Shown here piece by piece: positions 25,705 to 33,716 of a stretch of DNA of 64,000 nucleotides. The position numbers were made by a program, and so were the translations under genes. The notes beneath the pieces are model-generated. The model made no database searches. It was not told the DNA's origin and saw nothing but the letters and a program-made list of their open reading frames with translations. Source of the DNA: an uncultured Collinsella sp. (GTDB lineage: Bacteria; Actinomycetota; Coriobacteriia; Coriobacteriales; Coriobacteriaceae); assembly GCA_900544875.1 (NCBI GenBank), contig UQWS01000005.1, positions 59,773 through 123,772 on the forward strand, in the 5' to 3' direction. The number at the start of each line of letters is the position of its first letter. Within the stretch, counting starts at the first letter, position 1.

Positions 25705-26649
25705 CTACTCCTCGCGGTCGAACTCCTCGTCGGCGCCGAGCACGCGACCGCTGTAATTGACATGGTTGGTCACGGCTTCCATATCGCCGGTCTCGATAAA
25801 GCGGGCAACCGTGCACTCGTAATCGAGCAGCGCGCGGTCAAAGACCTCGGGGAAGCTCTCGGTCGAGACTTCATCGGTAAAGGGGTTCTTCCATGCCAAG
25901 TGGCCCAGGTTGCCGGTACGCTCGGGCAGCTCGGTCGTCACGCGGTGCGCAAGGCCGTCGAGCAGCGAATAATCGTGCACCAAGCCCTCAACCAGCGAGA
26001 TCGCGCGCGTCTTTACGGAGCCGGCCGGCTCAATCGCGCGGTAAAGTCGCTGCATATTGGCAACGGCAGCACCGTACTCCCCCGCCGGAATGTCAATGCC
26101 GTACACGCGTCCGGCAACATAGCTCATCAGCACGCCGGCCACGCGATTGATGCGATCGGTGGTGACGATCTCGCCCGCCGGCGGGTAATCGTCAACCGTA
26201 GCGCCATCGCGTTTAAGCTGCAGCATCAGTACATCCAGGTCGCTCTCGATCACGGCATGGACCTGACTGCTCGAATCCTCAAGCTCTGAATCGGACTCCA
26301 CGATGCCAAACTGTTGCTCATAGACAAAGGGGTGAGCGTTGCGGTCGAGCACGTAATGAGACAGCAGGCCCAGCGCAAAGGCACGACCCAAGCTGGCGTC
26401 GCGCGGCAGCAGATGCGACACGCCATCGCGCAGGCACGCGAACTGGCGAGACATGCGCGACCGATGCATGACCTGCGCCAGCAGCGTACAGTCGGAAACA
26501 CGCGGTGTCAGAATGTGAAAGAAAAACGGGTCGGGGCCTTGGTTGCCCAAGATAAAGGCAATGCGCTCTTCATCGGACGTGATGACGCCCTGCGGAAGAC
26601 GGTCGATGCTTTCCTCGCCAAACAGATGATGGGTGATAAGCGCGGGCAT
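25705..26649 (-). CDS. Zinc-dependent phospholipase C-like protein
   Basis: A 314-residue cytoplasmic-looking protein of the zinc-dependent phospholipase C superfamily (Zn_dep_PLPC). Candidate metal residues lie in MPALITHHLFGEE, GNQGPDPFFFHIL and LLSHYVLDRNAHPFVY. No signal peptide is present, so lipid hydrolysis is uncertain; many such genes are annotated only by the fold. I chose ATG 26649 (MPAL) because the His-rich start is conserved; the upstream ten codons are not. It lies between the two LytTR modules. Confidence 0.75.
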   Translation of the reverse strand: MPALITHHLFGEESIDRLPQGVITSDEERIAFILGNQGPDPFFFHILTPRVSDCTLLAQVMHRSRMSRQFACLRDGVSHLLPRDASLGRAFALGLLSHYVLDRNAHPFVYEQQFGIVESDSELEDSSSQVHAVIESDLDVLMLQLKRDGATVDDYPPAGEIVTTDRINRVAGVLMSYVAGRVYGIDIPAGEYGAAVANMQRLYRAIEPAGSVKTRAISLVEGLVHDYSLLDGLAHRVTTELPERTGNLGHLAWKNPFTDEVSTESFPEVFDRALLDYECTVARFIETGDMEAVTNHVNYSGRVLGADEEFDREE

Positions 26650-26741
26650 AATGATCCTTTCGATTTCATTCGATGCCACCCATTATGCCCACCGCGCGCC
26701 CATGCCAAACCTGCGATGGTAAACGACAGCACGCAGACCGT

Positions 26742-27476
26742 CTACGCAAGCCCCAAGTGTGCTTTAACCTCGGCAGCGCGACGGCGGGACACGGGCACCG
26801 TCGAACTCACGCGGTCGAGCCTGAGCTCCATCAGCCCCGTGGAGCCAATCTCAACATTGTGCACGTCTTCCAAATTGACCAGGTAGCTGCGATGAACGCG
26901 AATAAAGCCCTCGGAGTCCAAGCGACGCTCGAGCGAAGAGATCGACTCATTGATCAGGTACGTTCCCTCGGCGCAGATGGCGTTGCAAAAATCGGCGCGC
27001 GCCTCAAAGTAGCAGACGTCTGCGACGGGAATGAACACCTTTTTGCCCCCGCGGTCCACCGTCAGACGCAAAGGCTGGCGCGGAGCGTGGATAACACGAC
27101 GGACACCCAAGGCCGCCTCGATCTTGTCGAGTGCCTTTGACAGGCGTGCGTCCTCAACCGGCTTGACGACATAATCGACGGCATCGAGGTTATAGGCATC
27201 AGCCGCATACTCGGCAAATGCCGTCACAAACACCACGACCGGCGGCGTCTTTAGGTTCTGCAGCGTCTCGGCAAGCTCAATTCCCGAGCGACCGGGCATG
27301 GTAATGTCTAAAAACAACACGTCGGGCTTGTTCGACAGAATCGACTCCACGGCTTCGGTGACATTGCCCGCCTCGGCAATCTGGCCCACACGCGTATCCT
27401 TTTCCAACAGATAGCGTAGCTCAGCCCTAATTGGGGGCTCGTCATCAACCACCAAGATGTTCCAGCCTTCGGACAT
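26742..27476 (-). CDS. LytTR-family response regulator (system 2)
   Basis: A 244-residue paralogue of the regulator at 20856: receiver (VVDDEPP, phospho-Asp in VLFLDITMPGRSG, VVKPVED) and LytTR domain (VCYFEARADFCNAICAEG, FIRVHRSYLVNLEDV). It is read from its own ATG at 27476, 38 bases downstream of its cognate kinase stop. Target genes are not obvious; the phospholipase-like gene is directly downstream and might be one. Confidence 0.9.
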   Translation of the reverse strand: MSEGWNILVVDDEPPIRAELRYLLEKDTRVGQIAEAGNVTEAVESILSNKPDVLFLDITMPGRSGIELAETLQNLKTPPVVVFVTAFAEYAADAYNLDAVDYVVKPVEDARLSKALDKIEAALGVRRVIHAPRQPLRLTVDRGGKKVFIPVADVCYFEARADFCNAICAEGTYLINESISSLERRLDSEGFIRVHRSYLVNLEDVHNVEIGSTGLMELRLDRVSSTVPVSRRRAAEVKAHLGLA

Positions 27477-27514
27477 ATGTGCTTCCCCTCTTTTTCTCTC
27501 AATCCAACCGCGTG

Positions 27515-28906
27515 CTACGCCGTCAACGGCGCCGGCTCATGCGGCTCGCCGTTCAGCTCGACGATGACCTGCGTTCCCACGCCCTCCTGGGACTTCACGC
27601 GCATGCCGGAATCTTCTCCGTAAAAGAAATGGATGCGCTGAAGCACGTTGAAGAGCGCCAGGCCGCAACCTCGCTTGACGGAGCCGTCGGCGGTAATGCT
27701 CTCGGGCTCCTCTCGGCGATGTTGCTCAAACAGATGCGCGCAGACCTCTTCGCTCATGCCGATGCCGTCGTCCTCGACGATGATCTCCAAACCGTCATCG
27801 GTCTCGAAAGCCCTAACATGAATAGAAAGCGGCTCGGTCTCGCGCTGCGCGTGCTTGATGCAGTTTTCGAGCAACGGCTGCAAGATAAACGGCGGCACCA
27901 TGCAATCGCGCACCTCAAAGTCGATATCGACCGAGACGCGCAGACGGCCGTCGCCATAACGAGCCTGCATAAGATTGATATAGCGAGTGCCCTGTTCCAC
28001 CTCGTGCTCGAGCGTTGTGAGGGTATCGGAATCAGAAAGCGTCTGACGGTAGTAATTGGAAAAGTCGATGAGCAGCGACCTGGCCTTGTCCGGCTCGGTA
28101 CGTACGAGCGACACGATGGTGCTGATGGTGTTAAACAGAAAATGAGGATCGACCTGCGATTGCAAGGCGCGCAGCTCCACGCGGGCCGTAAGCTCGTCCT
28201 GACGCTCGAGCTCAAAGCTCGCAAGCTGCGTGGAAATGAGGTCGGCAAAGCCCGAGGCAAGCGCCGTCTGGCGCATATCGATGCTGCTCAGACGGGGATA
28301 ATACAGCTCGAGCGTGCCCACGCAATGCCCGCGCACGGTAAGCGGTGCGACAATACCGGCGCGCAGGCGCGGAAAGTAGCCACCTGTCTCGGTCGAGGCA
28401 TCGCGCGAGAACACGCTTTGCTCACCGCTGTTGATCACATTGAGCGTGGTCCGCAGCACCACCGGGGTGCCCGCGGGGCATTTTGCCGAGTCCTCGCCCC
28501 AGCTTGCCAACACCTGCTTGCCGTCGGTAAAGCAGATGGCAGAGGCGATGGTTTCGGACAGGATGATCTTAGAGGCGCCCAGGGCAGCTTCGGGCGTAAG
28601 GCCGCGCGACGTGTAGGCGAATATTTTCGACGCGATGGCGAGCGTGCGGTCGGTAGCGCTCGATGTGAGGTCGTCGGGAACGACAAAGACGTACGAGAAG
28701 AAGAAGCACAGCATGACCAAGCCGGCAATGACGACAACGGCCGGAACGGGATTGGGATTATCGGTTAGATCCCAGATGAGCAGCAGGATAAGCAGCGGAA
28801 CGACAATACCGAGCAAGATGGCTTGAACCACATGCTGAGCGGTACGAAAGACCTTGGTAGAGTTGTAGCTCTTGCCCAGAATCAGCCTATTGAGATCCAC
28901 CGTCAT
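27515..28906 (-). CDS. LytS-type sensor histidine kinase (system 2)
   Basis: A 463-residue paralogue of the kinase at 21645. Two hydrophobic helices (~25-75), a GAF-like sensor region, then LQSQVDPHFLFNTISTIVSL (phospho-His), FILQPLLENCIKHAQ (N box) and VEDDGIGMSEE (G1). The MTVDLNR start at 28906 follows AGGAG; the frame continues upstream into the terminator of the amidohydrolase and is not used. The cognate regulator follows. The sensor region differs from system 1 enough to suggest another ligand. Confidence 0.9.
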   Translation of the reverse strand: MTVDLNRLILGKSYNSTKVFRTAQHVVQAILLGIVVPLLILLLIWDLTDNPNPVPAVVVIAGLVMLCFFFSYVFVVPDDLTSSATDRTLAIASKIFAYTSRGLTPEAALGASKIILSETIASAICFTDGKQVLASWGEDSAKCPAGTPVVLRTTLNVINSGEQSVFSRDASTETGGYFPRLRAGIVAPLTVRGHCVGTLELYYPRLSSIDMRQTALASGFADLISTQLASFELERQDELTARVELRALQSQVDPHFLFNTISTIVSLVRTEPDKARSLLIDFSNYYRQTLSDSDTLTTLEHEVEQGTRYINLMQARYGDGRLRVSVDIDFEVRDCMVPPFILQPLLENCIKHAQRETEPLSIHVRAFETDDGLEIIVEDDGIGMSEEVCAHLFEQHRREEPESITADGSVKRGCGLALFNVLQRIHFFYGEDSGMRVKSQEGVGTQVIVELNGEPHEPAPLTA

Positions 28907-28934
28907 CTCCTTCTTACTGACGCACCCCATAGCA

Positions 28935-28962
28935 ATAAAGAGGGCCGCAAGCGACCCTCTCC
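28935..28962 (-). terminator. Terminator after amidohydrolase
   Basis: Minus strand AGAGGGTCGC-TT-GCGGCCCTCT followed by TTATT. Lies between the amidohydrolase stop and the system 2 kinase. Confidence 0.6.
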
Positions 28963-29018
28963 ATTGCATTATGCAATCAACTACTGTGTTTTACATCAAG
29001 CCATCGATGAACGGTAGC

Positions 29019-30296
29019 TTAGGCGCTGTACTTGTTTGCCTCGCCGAAGGTGCCGGCCTCGACAATCCAGCCGTCCTTCATGATGACGTCCATGTTGTCG
29101 GTGTTGAGCACGTGGATGTCGGCGGCGACGTCACCGTTGACGACCAGCAGGTCGGCGCACTTGCCGGCCTCGATGGAACCGGTCTCGTCCTCGATGTGGC
29201 ACATCTTGGCACCGTTGAGGGTGGCACAGGTGATGGTCTCGACCGGGGTGAAGCCGATCTTGTCGACGAACTCGTACATCTCCTCGATAGAGCAGGTGCC
29301 GTACGGGGTGACGAAGGAGAAGGAGTCGGAGCCGATCGTCATGACGACGCCGCGCTTCTTGGCCTCGCGCAGGCAGTCGTAGTTGCGCTGCAGCTCCTTC
29401 TCGACCAGGGTGCCCTCGTACTTGTCGTGCAGCTCGGGGACGTAGACGGGCGGATAGGTGGCGTACCAAGTGGGCAGGAAGGCGATCGTCGGGGTGAAGA
29501 AGGTGCCCTGCTCGGCCATGAGGTCCATGGTGCGCTCATCGATATCGAAGCCGTGAATCAACTGCTCGCAGCCAAAGCGAACGGAATCGTAGGCAGCGGC
29601 GTGGTTGTTGTAGCAGTGGCTCCACACGGGGATGCCGACCATCTTTGCCTCTTCGACCACGGCCTGGATCTCCTCGGAGCAGTAGTGCTGGTCGCGGCCG
29701 GAGTCCCAGCGCCAGATGCCGCCACCGGTAGCCCAGATCTTGATGGCATCGGGGTTCTCGCGCAGGCGACGACGGACGGCCTTACGCAGATCCCAAGGAC
29801 CGTCGACCTGATCGCCCCAGGGGTGCGATTCCTTGTTGAGCTCCTGGCTGCAGTGGTGGGAGTCGCCGTGGCCGGCAACGCGGCAGAAGCCAAGGCCGGT
29901 TGCCAGAACGCGCGGGCCCTTGAAGACGCCCTTGTCGATGCAGTCGCGGATCTGGATACCAAAGCGACCGATCTCGCAGACGGTGGTGAGACCGTGGGTG
30001 AGGCAGTCGTAGGCCTGCTTGACGGCGACGGCCTGCTTCTCGAGGAGCGGCTGCATGACCCAGTCGGTGTCATCGTCGGTCAGGTTGCCCGAGAAGTGCA
30101 GGTGGGTGTCGATCAGGCCGGGAAGGACGGTCTTGCCGGCGGCGTCGATAACCTCAACGCCCTCGGGAAGGTCCTGCATGACACCGGCGTACTCGATCTT
30201 GCCATTGTCGTCGACGAGAACGAGGGAGTTCTCGACCGGCTCGGCACCGGTACCGTCGATGAGCTTGCCGCCAACGATTGCATACTTAGTGGACAT
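29019..30296 (-). CDS. Metal-dependent amidohydrolase (imidazolonepropionase/prolidase-like)
   Basis: A 425-residue TIM-barrel hydrolase. Metal ligands are visible in order: GLIDTHLHF (HxH), a likely carboxylated lysine in AIKIWATGGG, VWSHCYNN, QLIHGFDID and the final IGSDSF. The shape matches the imidazolonepropionase-like/Xaa-Pro dipeptidase branch of the amidohydrolase superfamily. No signal peptide. It lies directly downstream of an amino-acid permease gene in the same direction, suggesting uptake then hydrolysis of an amino-acid derivative or dipeptide. Specific substrate unknown. Confidence 0.85.
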   Translation of the reverse strand: MSTKYAIVGGKLIDGTGAEPVENSLVLVDDNGKIEYAGVMQDLPEGVEVIDAAGKTVLPGLIDTHLHFSGNLTDDDTDWVMQPLLEKQAVAVKQAYDCLTHGLTTVCEIGRFGIQIRDCIDKGVFKGPRVLATGLGFCRVAGHGDSHHCSQELNKESHPWGDQVDGPWDLRKAVRRRLRENPDAIKIWATGGGIWRWDSGRDQHYCSEEIQAVVEEAKMVGIPVWSHCYNNHAAAYDSVRFGCEQLIHGFDIDERTMDLMAEQGTFFTPTIAFLPTWYATYPPVYVPELHDKYEGTLVEKELQRNYDCLREAKKRGVVMTIGSDSFSFVTPYGTCSIEEMYEFVDKIGFTPVETITCATLNGAKMCHIEDETGSIEAGKCADLLVVNGDVAADIHVLNTDNMDVIMKDGWIVEAGTFGEANKYSA

Positions 30297-30371
30297 GGTT
30301 CCTCCTTATGGATCCATATAGTGGGCGAGGCCGCGTTGGGTTAAGGCCTCACAAAACTACCCAAGTGGTGC

Positions 30372-30409
30372 CGGGTTCGGTGCGCGGGAGAGAGGGCCCC
30401 GCGCACCCG
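30372..30409 (-). terminator. GC-rich hairpin after amino-acid permease
   Basis: CGGGTGCGCGGG and CCCGCGCACCGAACCCG arms on the minus strand, 19 bases past the permease stop and before the amidohydrolase. There is no T-run, so termination is uncertain; it may be a processing or stability hairpin. Confidence 0.4.
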
Positions 30410-30427
30410 ATCCGCCCCGGCTAGGCG

Positions 30428-31879
30428 TTATTTTTTGCGGGAATTGGTGAAGGCCATGAGGGCCAGGCCAACAGCCAGCCAGCCGATCACGATGCTCCAC
30501 TCCACCATGTTGAGGGAGGCGGGAGAGAACGGGATCACGAGCAGGCCAATGATGGTGCCGCAGGCAACGATAGCGAGGCTGATGCCAAACTTGCCGCCGG
30601 GCACCTCGTAGGGACGAGGCAGGTCGGGCTCGGTGAAGCGCATACGCAGGCAAGCGAGGGCGACCATGCCGCAGGAGAAGATGAAGGCGAGGGCCGACAC
30701 GTTGGTCAGAGGGATGAGCATGTTCTTGCCCAGGAACGGACCGACGACGGTGATGACGCCCAGAACGACGCAGGCGAGCTTGGGAGCGCCGGACTTGGGA
30801 TCGACCTCGGCGAACTTCTCGGGCAGCTGACCCTTGCGGCCCATGGCGAGCATGATGCGGCTCGTGGCGCCGTAGAAGGAGTTCATCGGGCCCATGGGTC
30901 CAAGCGTGGCGATGACGAGCATGGCCAGGTACAGGAGCATGTTGATGCCCTTGAGGCAGGCAAGCGCGGGAACCGGGCTCTTAACAAACTCATGCCAGTC
31001 GAGGATGGTGCCGAACGAGTAGATGCAGACCATGTAGAAGCCGCCGGCGGCCAGCAGAGCCAAGGAGATGATCTTACCGAACTTGTTCCAGTTGAGGCCC
31101 TCGGCTGCTTCCTCAGCCTGCTGAGGAATGGTGTCGAAGCCGGCGTAGAAGAACGGGGTTAGAACCAGGACCGAAACGATGCCTGCGAACAGGCTGGTGC
31201 CCTCGGTAGCGGGCTTGCCGCCGCCAGCACCGGTGACCTGGGAGAACACGGGCATGGCGTTATCCGGCGAGCCGGTGAACAGCGAGACGCCCATGGCGAG
31301 CAGCATGCCGCAGAGCAGGGCCTTGGTCAGGAAGGCCTGCAGCTTGGCGGCCGAGCTGGCACCGCGGAAGTTGAGGAAGATGACGTAGGTTGCAAAGCCG
31401 AGCGCGATTAGCGTCGGGAACAGGTAAACGTCGGCGCCCAGGATGGTGTAGAGCTTGACGGCGCGCAGCCACTCAAGGCCGGGCAGGCTGCCGAACATCT
31501 CGGACACGAGGGTCGAGATGGCGATGGCCTCCCACGGGCACAGGATGCCGTTGCCCAGGGCCAGGAGCCAGCCGGTGATGTAGCTCATCGTACGGCCAAA
31601 GCTACGATCGACATACTCGACGATGCCGCCCGAGATGGGGATAGCAGCCGTGAGCTCACCGAAAACAGCTCCGACGGGCACGAGGAAGATTGCACCCAAG
31701 AGGAATGCGATCATAGCGGGAACGGGACCGCCGCCCACGACCATCCAGTCGCCGACCTGCAGAACCCAACCGGTACCGATAATGGCACCAAAACCGATGG
31801 TGAAGAAGTTCCAGAGCGAAAGCGTTTTCTTCATGCCGCCGTTATCCTCGACTGCAACTTCTGCATTCTTGTCCGCCAT
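30428..31879 (-). CDS. APC-family amino-acid permease
   Basis: A 483-residue permease with ~12 hydrophobic helices. The first helix has the APC signature TIGFGAIIGTGWVLQVGDW (unwound GAIIGTG), and FFYAGFDTIPQQAEEA resembles helix 6 of LeuT-fold APC proteins. The hydrophilic C-terminus is short. Start at 31879 (MADKNAEV) follows GGAGGGG. It lies upstream of the amidohydrolase, so the pair may form one transcript. The substrate is not readable from the sequence. Confidence 0.88.
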   Translation of the reverse strand: MADKNAEVAVEDNGGMKKTLSLWNFFTIGFGAIIGTGWVLQVGDWMVVGGGPVPAMIAFLLGAIFLVPVGAVFGELTAAIPISGGIVEYVDRSFGRTMSYITGWLLALGNGILCPWEAIAISTLVSEMFGSLPGLEWLRAVKLYTILGADVYLFPTLIALGFATYVIFLNFRGASSAAKLQAFLTKALLCGMLLAMGVSLFTGSPDNAMPVFSQVTGAGGGKPATEGTSLFAGIVSVLVLTPFFYAGFDTIPQQAEEAAEGLNWNKFGKIISLALLAAGGFYMVCIYSFGTILDWHEFVKSPVPALACLKGINMLLYLAMLVIATLGPMGPMNSFYGATSRIMLAMGRKGQLPEKFAEVDPKSGAPKLACVVLGVITVVGPFLGKNMLIPLTNVSALAFIFSCGMVALACLRMRFTEPDLPRPYEVPGGKFGISLAIVACGTIIGLLVIPFSPASLNMVEWSIVIGWLAVGLALMAFTNSRKK

Positions 31880-31899
31880 TGTTCCCCTCCTTTCCTTTT

Positions 31900-31917
31900 T
31901 GACGCCCCTTGGCGTCA
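31900..31917. promoter_or_regulatory. 18-bp near-palindrome in permease leader
   Basis: TGACGCCCCTTGGCGTCA: TGACGCC and GGCGTCA are exact complements around four bases, just upstream of the permease Shine-Dalgarno. It may be an operator or a hairpin affecting translation. Confidence 0.4.
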
Positions 31918-32239
31918 CCCCTTGCGCGGTCCGTTTTGCCGCGCGCTTTTATTCCATGGCTTTAAGATACGGCCTTGGCGCAGCAGCGCCGCTCGCAGCT
32001 CGACCGAAGGCAGAACTGCAAAACGAGCGGCACCGTTTTTGGGACGAACGGCACGGTTTGCCGCTCATTGTTGTCGCCCGTCCGACGGGCGTACGCTCAT
32101 CGGACGCATATAGAGATGTTTTTGAGGCCGTGTGTTTTGCGCCTTTCGTACCGTTTACCGAGCTTTTGACGCGCGGACCCATTTGTTGCACATCTTTTTT
32201 GTAGGATAGACAGGTTATACATGAGACAAGGCGGTACGA
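31918..32239. other. Divergent intergenic region, no gene recognised
   Basis: 322 bases between the permease and the C39-like peptidase, which are transcribed apart, so promoters for both are expected here. An imperfect inverted repeat (GAGCGGCACCGT and ACGGTTTGCCGCTC) lies at about 32017-32076. AT-rich bases near 32190-32220 precede the peptidase gene. I recognise no coding sequence. Confidence 0.5.
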
Positions 32240-33274
32240 ATGGCATACGGATACAACGACGGTGATCAACGGCGACAAAGCGTTCGCCTTGCTGGCCGCA
32301 CCACGCCGACGCCCAGAAGTGCCACGAGCAGCAATCCGCAACGCCCTCAAGAGCAACCCAGGCCTTCGTCTCGGCAGCAGACAAACAGAACACGGCAGAG
32401 TGGCCGTCCGAGCACGGGCACAAGCGCACAGCAAGATAGCCGCTTGGGCGCGCGCACTCGACAGCGCCAAGCCGAGGTTCCGCAACTGCGCCGCAACGGC
32501 GCACGTCAGCCCGGCAGCCATATCAACCGCTTCTTTTCGCATCCCCAAGGCGGACGCGACGGCAAGCCCTACCGCTCGACATCGTACGTGAATGCCCCCG
32601 CCCTGCCGGCTCGTCGGCTTTGCCTCGCACTGTGCTCTATCCTCATCTGTCTGGTCTTTGTGCTTATGAGCTCCTGTATGTCCCACGGCTCGGCCGGTCT
32701 CGAGCCCACCGCCGAGGACAAGCTGCTCAAGGCCCCCGTCGCGCCCGGTTATTCTTTCGCCTTTTCGACCCCGCGCTCGCAATGGCAAGCCGGCACGATG
32801 CCCCATATCTATCAGATCGACCCTGCATGGTCGGAGCTGCCTTACGCCGGCGGTACCATCCGCCAAAATGCCTGCGGGCCTACGTGCCTCACCATGGTCT
32901 ATATCTTTAAGACGGGACGCACCGATATGACCCCCGTCAATATGTGCGCGCTTTCCGAGGCAGGCAATTACGCCCCCACCGGTGCAACCGAATGGTCGTT
33001 TATGACGAGCGGTGCGTGGCAGTTGGGACTTAACGGAACGGAGCTTCATAACGATCGCGACTCGATGACTCAGGTGCTGCGTTCGGGAGCGCCCGTCATC
33101 GCCGCCGTTCGGCCGGGCACCTTTACCAACGTGGGCCACTACATTGTGCTTTACGGTATTGACGACGCCGACCAGATTGAAGTCTTCGATCCCAACTCGG
33201 CCAGCCGCAGCGCCCGCCGCTGGGGCGTCGTAGAGGTCCTCAACGAAGTCGAAGCCATGTGGGCCTACTACTAG
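32240..33274 (+). CDS. Membrane-anchored C39-type cysteine peptidase-like protein
   Basis: A 344-residue protein. Residues 1-120 are hydrophilic, rich in Arg/Gln/Ser/Pro and likely disordered and cytoplasmic. One hydrophobic helix follows (about 126-146), and the C-terminal ~190 residues form a Peptidase_C39_2-like domain: catalytic Cys in RQNACGPTCLTMVY, His in VGHYIVLYGID, and a following DPN. This is an extracellular cysteine-peptidase or peptidase-like fold. No toxin or ABC partner is adjacent. The long basic cytoplasmic arm is unusual. Confidence 0.75.
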   Translation: MAYGYNDGDQRRQSVRLAGRTTPTPRSATSSNPQRPQEQPRPSSRQQTNRTRQSGRPSTGTSAQQDSRLGARTRQRQAEVPQLRRNGARQPGSHINRFFSHPQGGRDGKPYRSTSYVNAPALPARRLCLALCSILICLVFVLMSSCMSHGSAGLEPTAEDKLLKAPVAPGYSFAFSTPRSQWQAGTMPHIYQIDPAWSELPYAGGTIRQNACGPTCLTMVYIFKTGRTDMTPVNMCALSEAGNYAPTGATEWSFMTSGAWQLGLNGTELHNDRDSMTQVLRSGAPVIAAVRPGTFTNVGHYIVLYGIDDADQIEVFDPNSASRSARRWGVVEVLNEVEAMWAYY

Positions 33275-33620
33275 TCATTGGGGACAGACTTAAATGAGTA
33301 GTCGTTGGGGACAGTCTTACGGACGCCGGCCGAGAGCAGACGAAAAGGGCCATCCCGAACTGCTTGGAACTGCCAGCACGGAAAGCGCATCCTGCTTTGG
33401 GGCCCAATAGCGGGGTGCGCTTTCCGTTAGCGGCCCGTTTGGGAAACTAGGGACCGCTTTTCGACAATAATCCGGGATGCATTTTCCGATTGAGGGCCTC
33501 AAGGGAAACCGCACCCCATGTTGGACGCTCATTCTGGGATGTGCTTTCCGCAGTTGATCGATGCGGCCTTTAAGGACTGTCCCAAGCTGCCGGCAGGAAA
33601 GGAACGTCCCCAAGTGCCGG
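33274..33620. repeat. Cluster of dispersed short repeats after C39-like gene
   Basis: Holds three elements. 33274-33320 (CATTGGGGACAGACTTAAAT...) and 33570-33620 (GGACTGTCCCAAGCTGCCGG...) are copied at 39389-39540. Between them a 15-mer like GGGATGCGCTTTCCG occurs four times: reversed at 33379, and forward at 33412, 33474 and 33536. No gene is recognised in 33275-33716. Confidence 0.65.
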
Positions 33621-33666
33621 GTTTCCGCAGCCTGCAATGCTCCTCATGAACAGCCGCCTCAATAAC

Positions 33667-33700
33667 AAAAGCCCCCGCGGCCGAAACGGGCCACGGGGGC
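33667..33700 (-). terminator. Intrinsic terminator of the beta-glucoside PTS operon
   Basis: GCCCCCGTGGCCCG and CGGCCGCGGGGGC arms on the minus strand, then TTTTGTTATT; 17 bases past the GH1 stop. Confidence 0.85.
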
Positions 33701-33716
33701 AGCAGGCTTGCAAGGG

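Noticed and set aside
31949..33139. 396-codon minus-strand open frame
   Set aside because: Antisense to the C39-like peptidase, which has a catalytic Cys/His signature and membrane helix; the antisense product is not recognisable.
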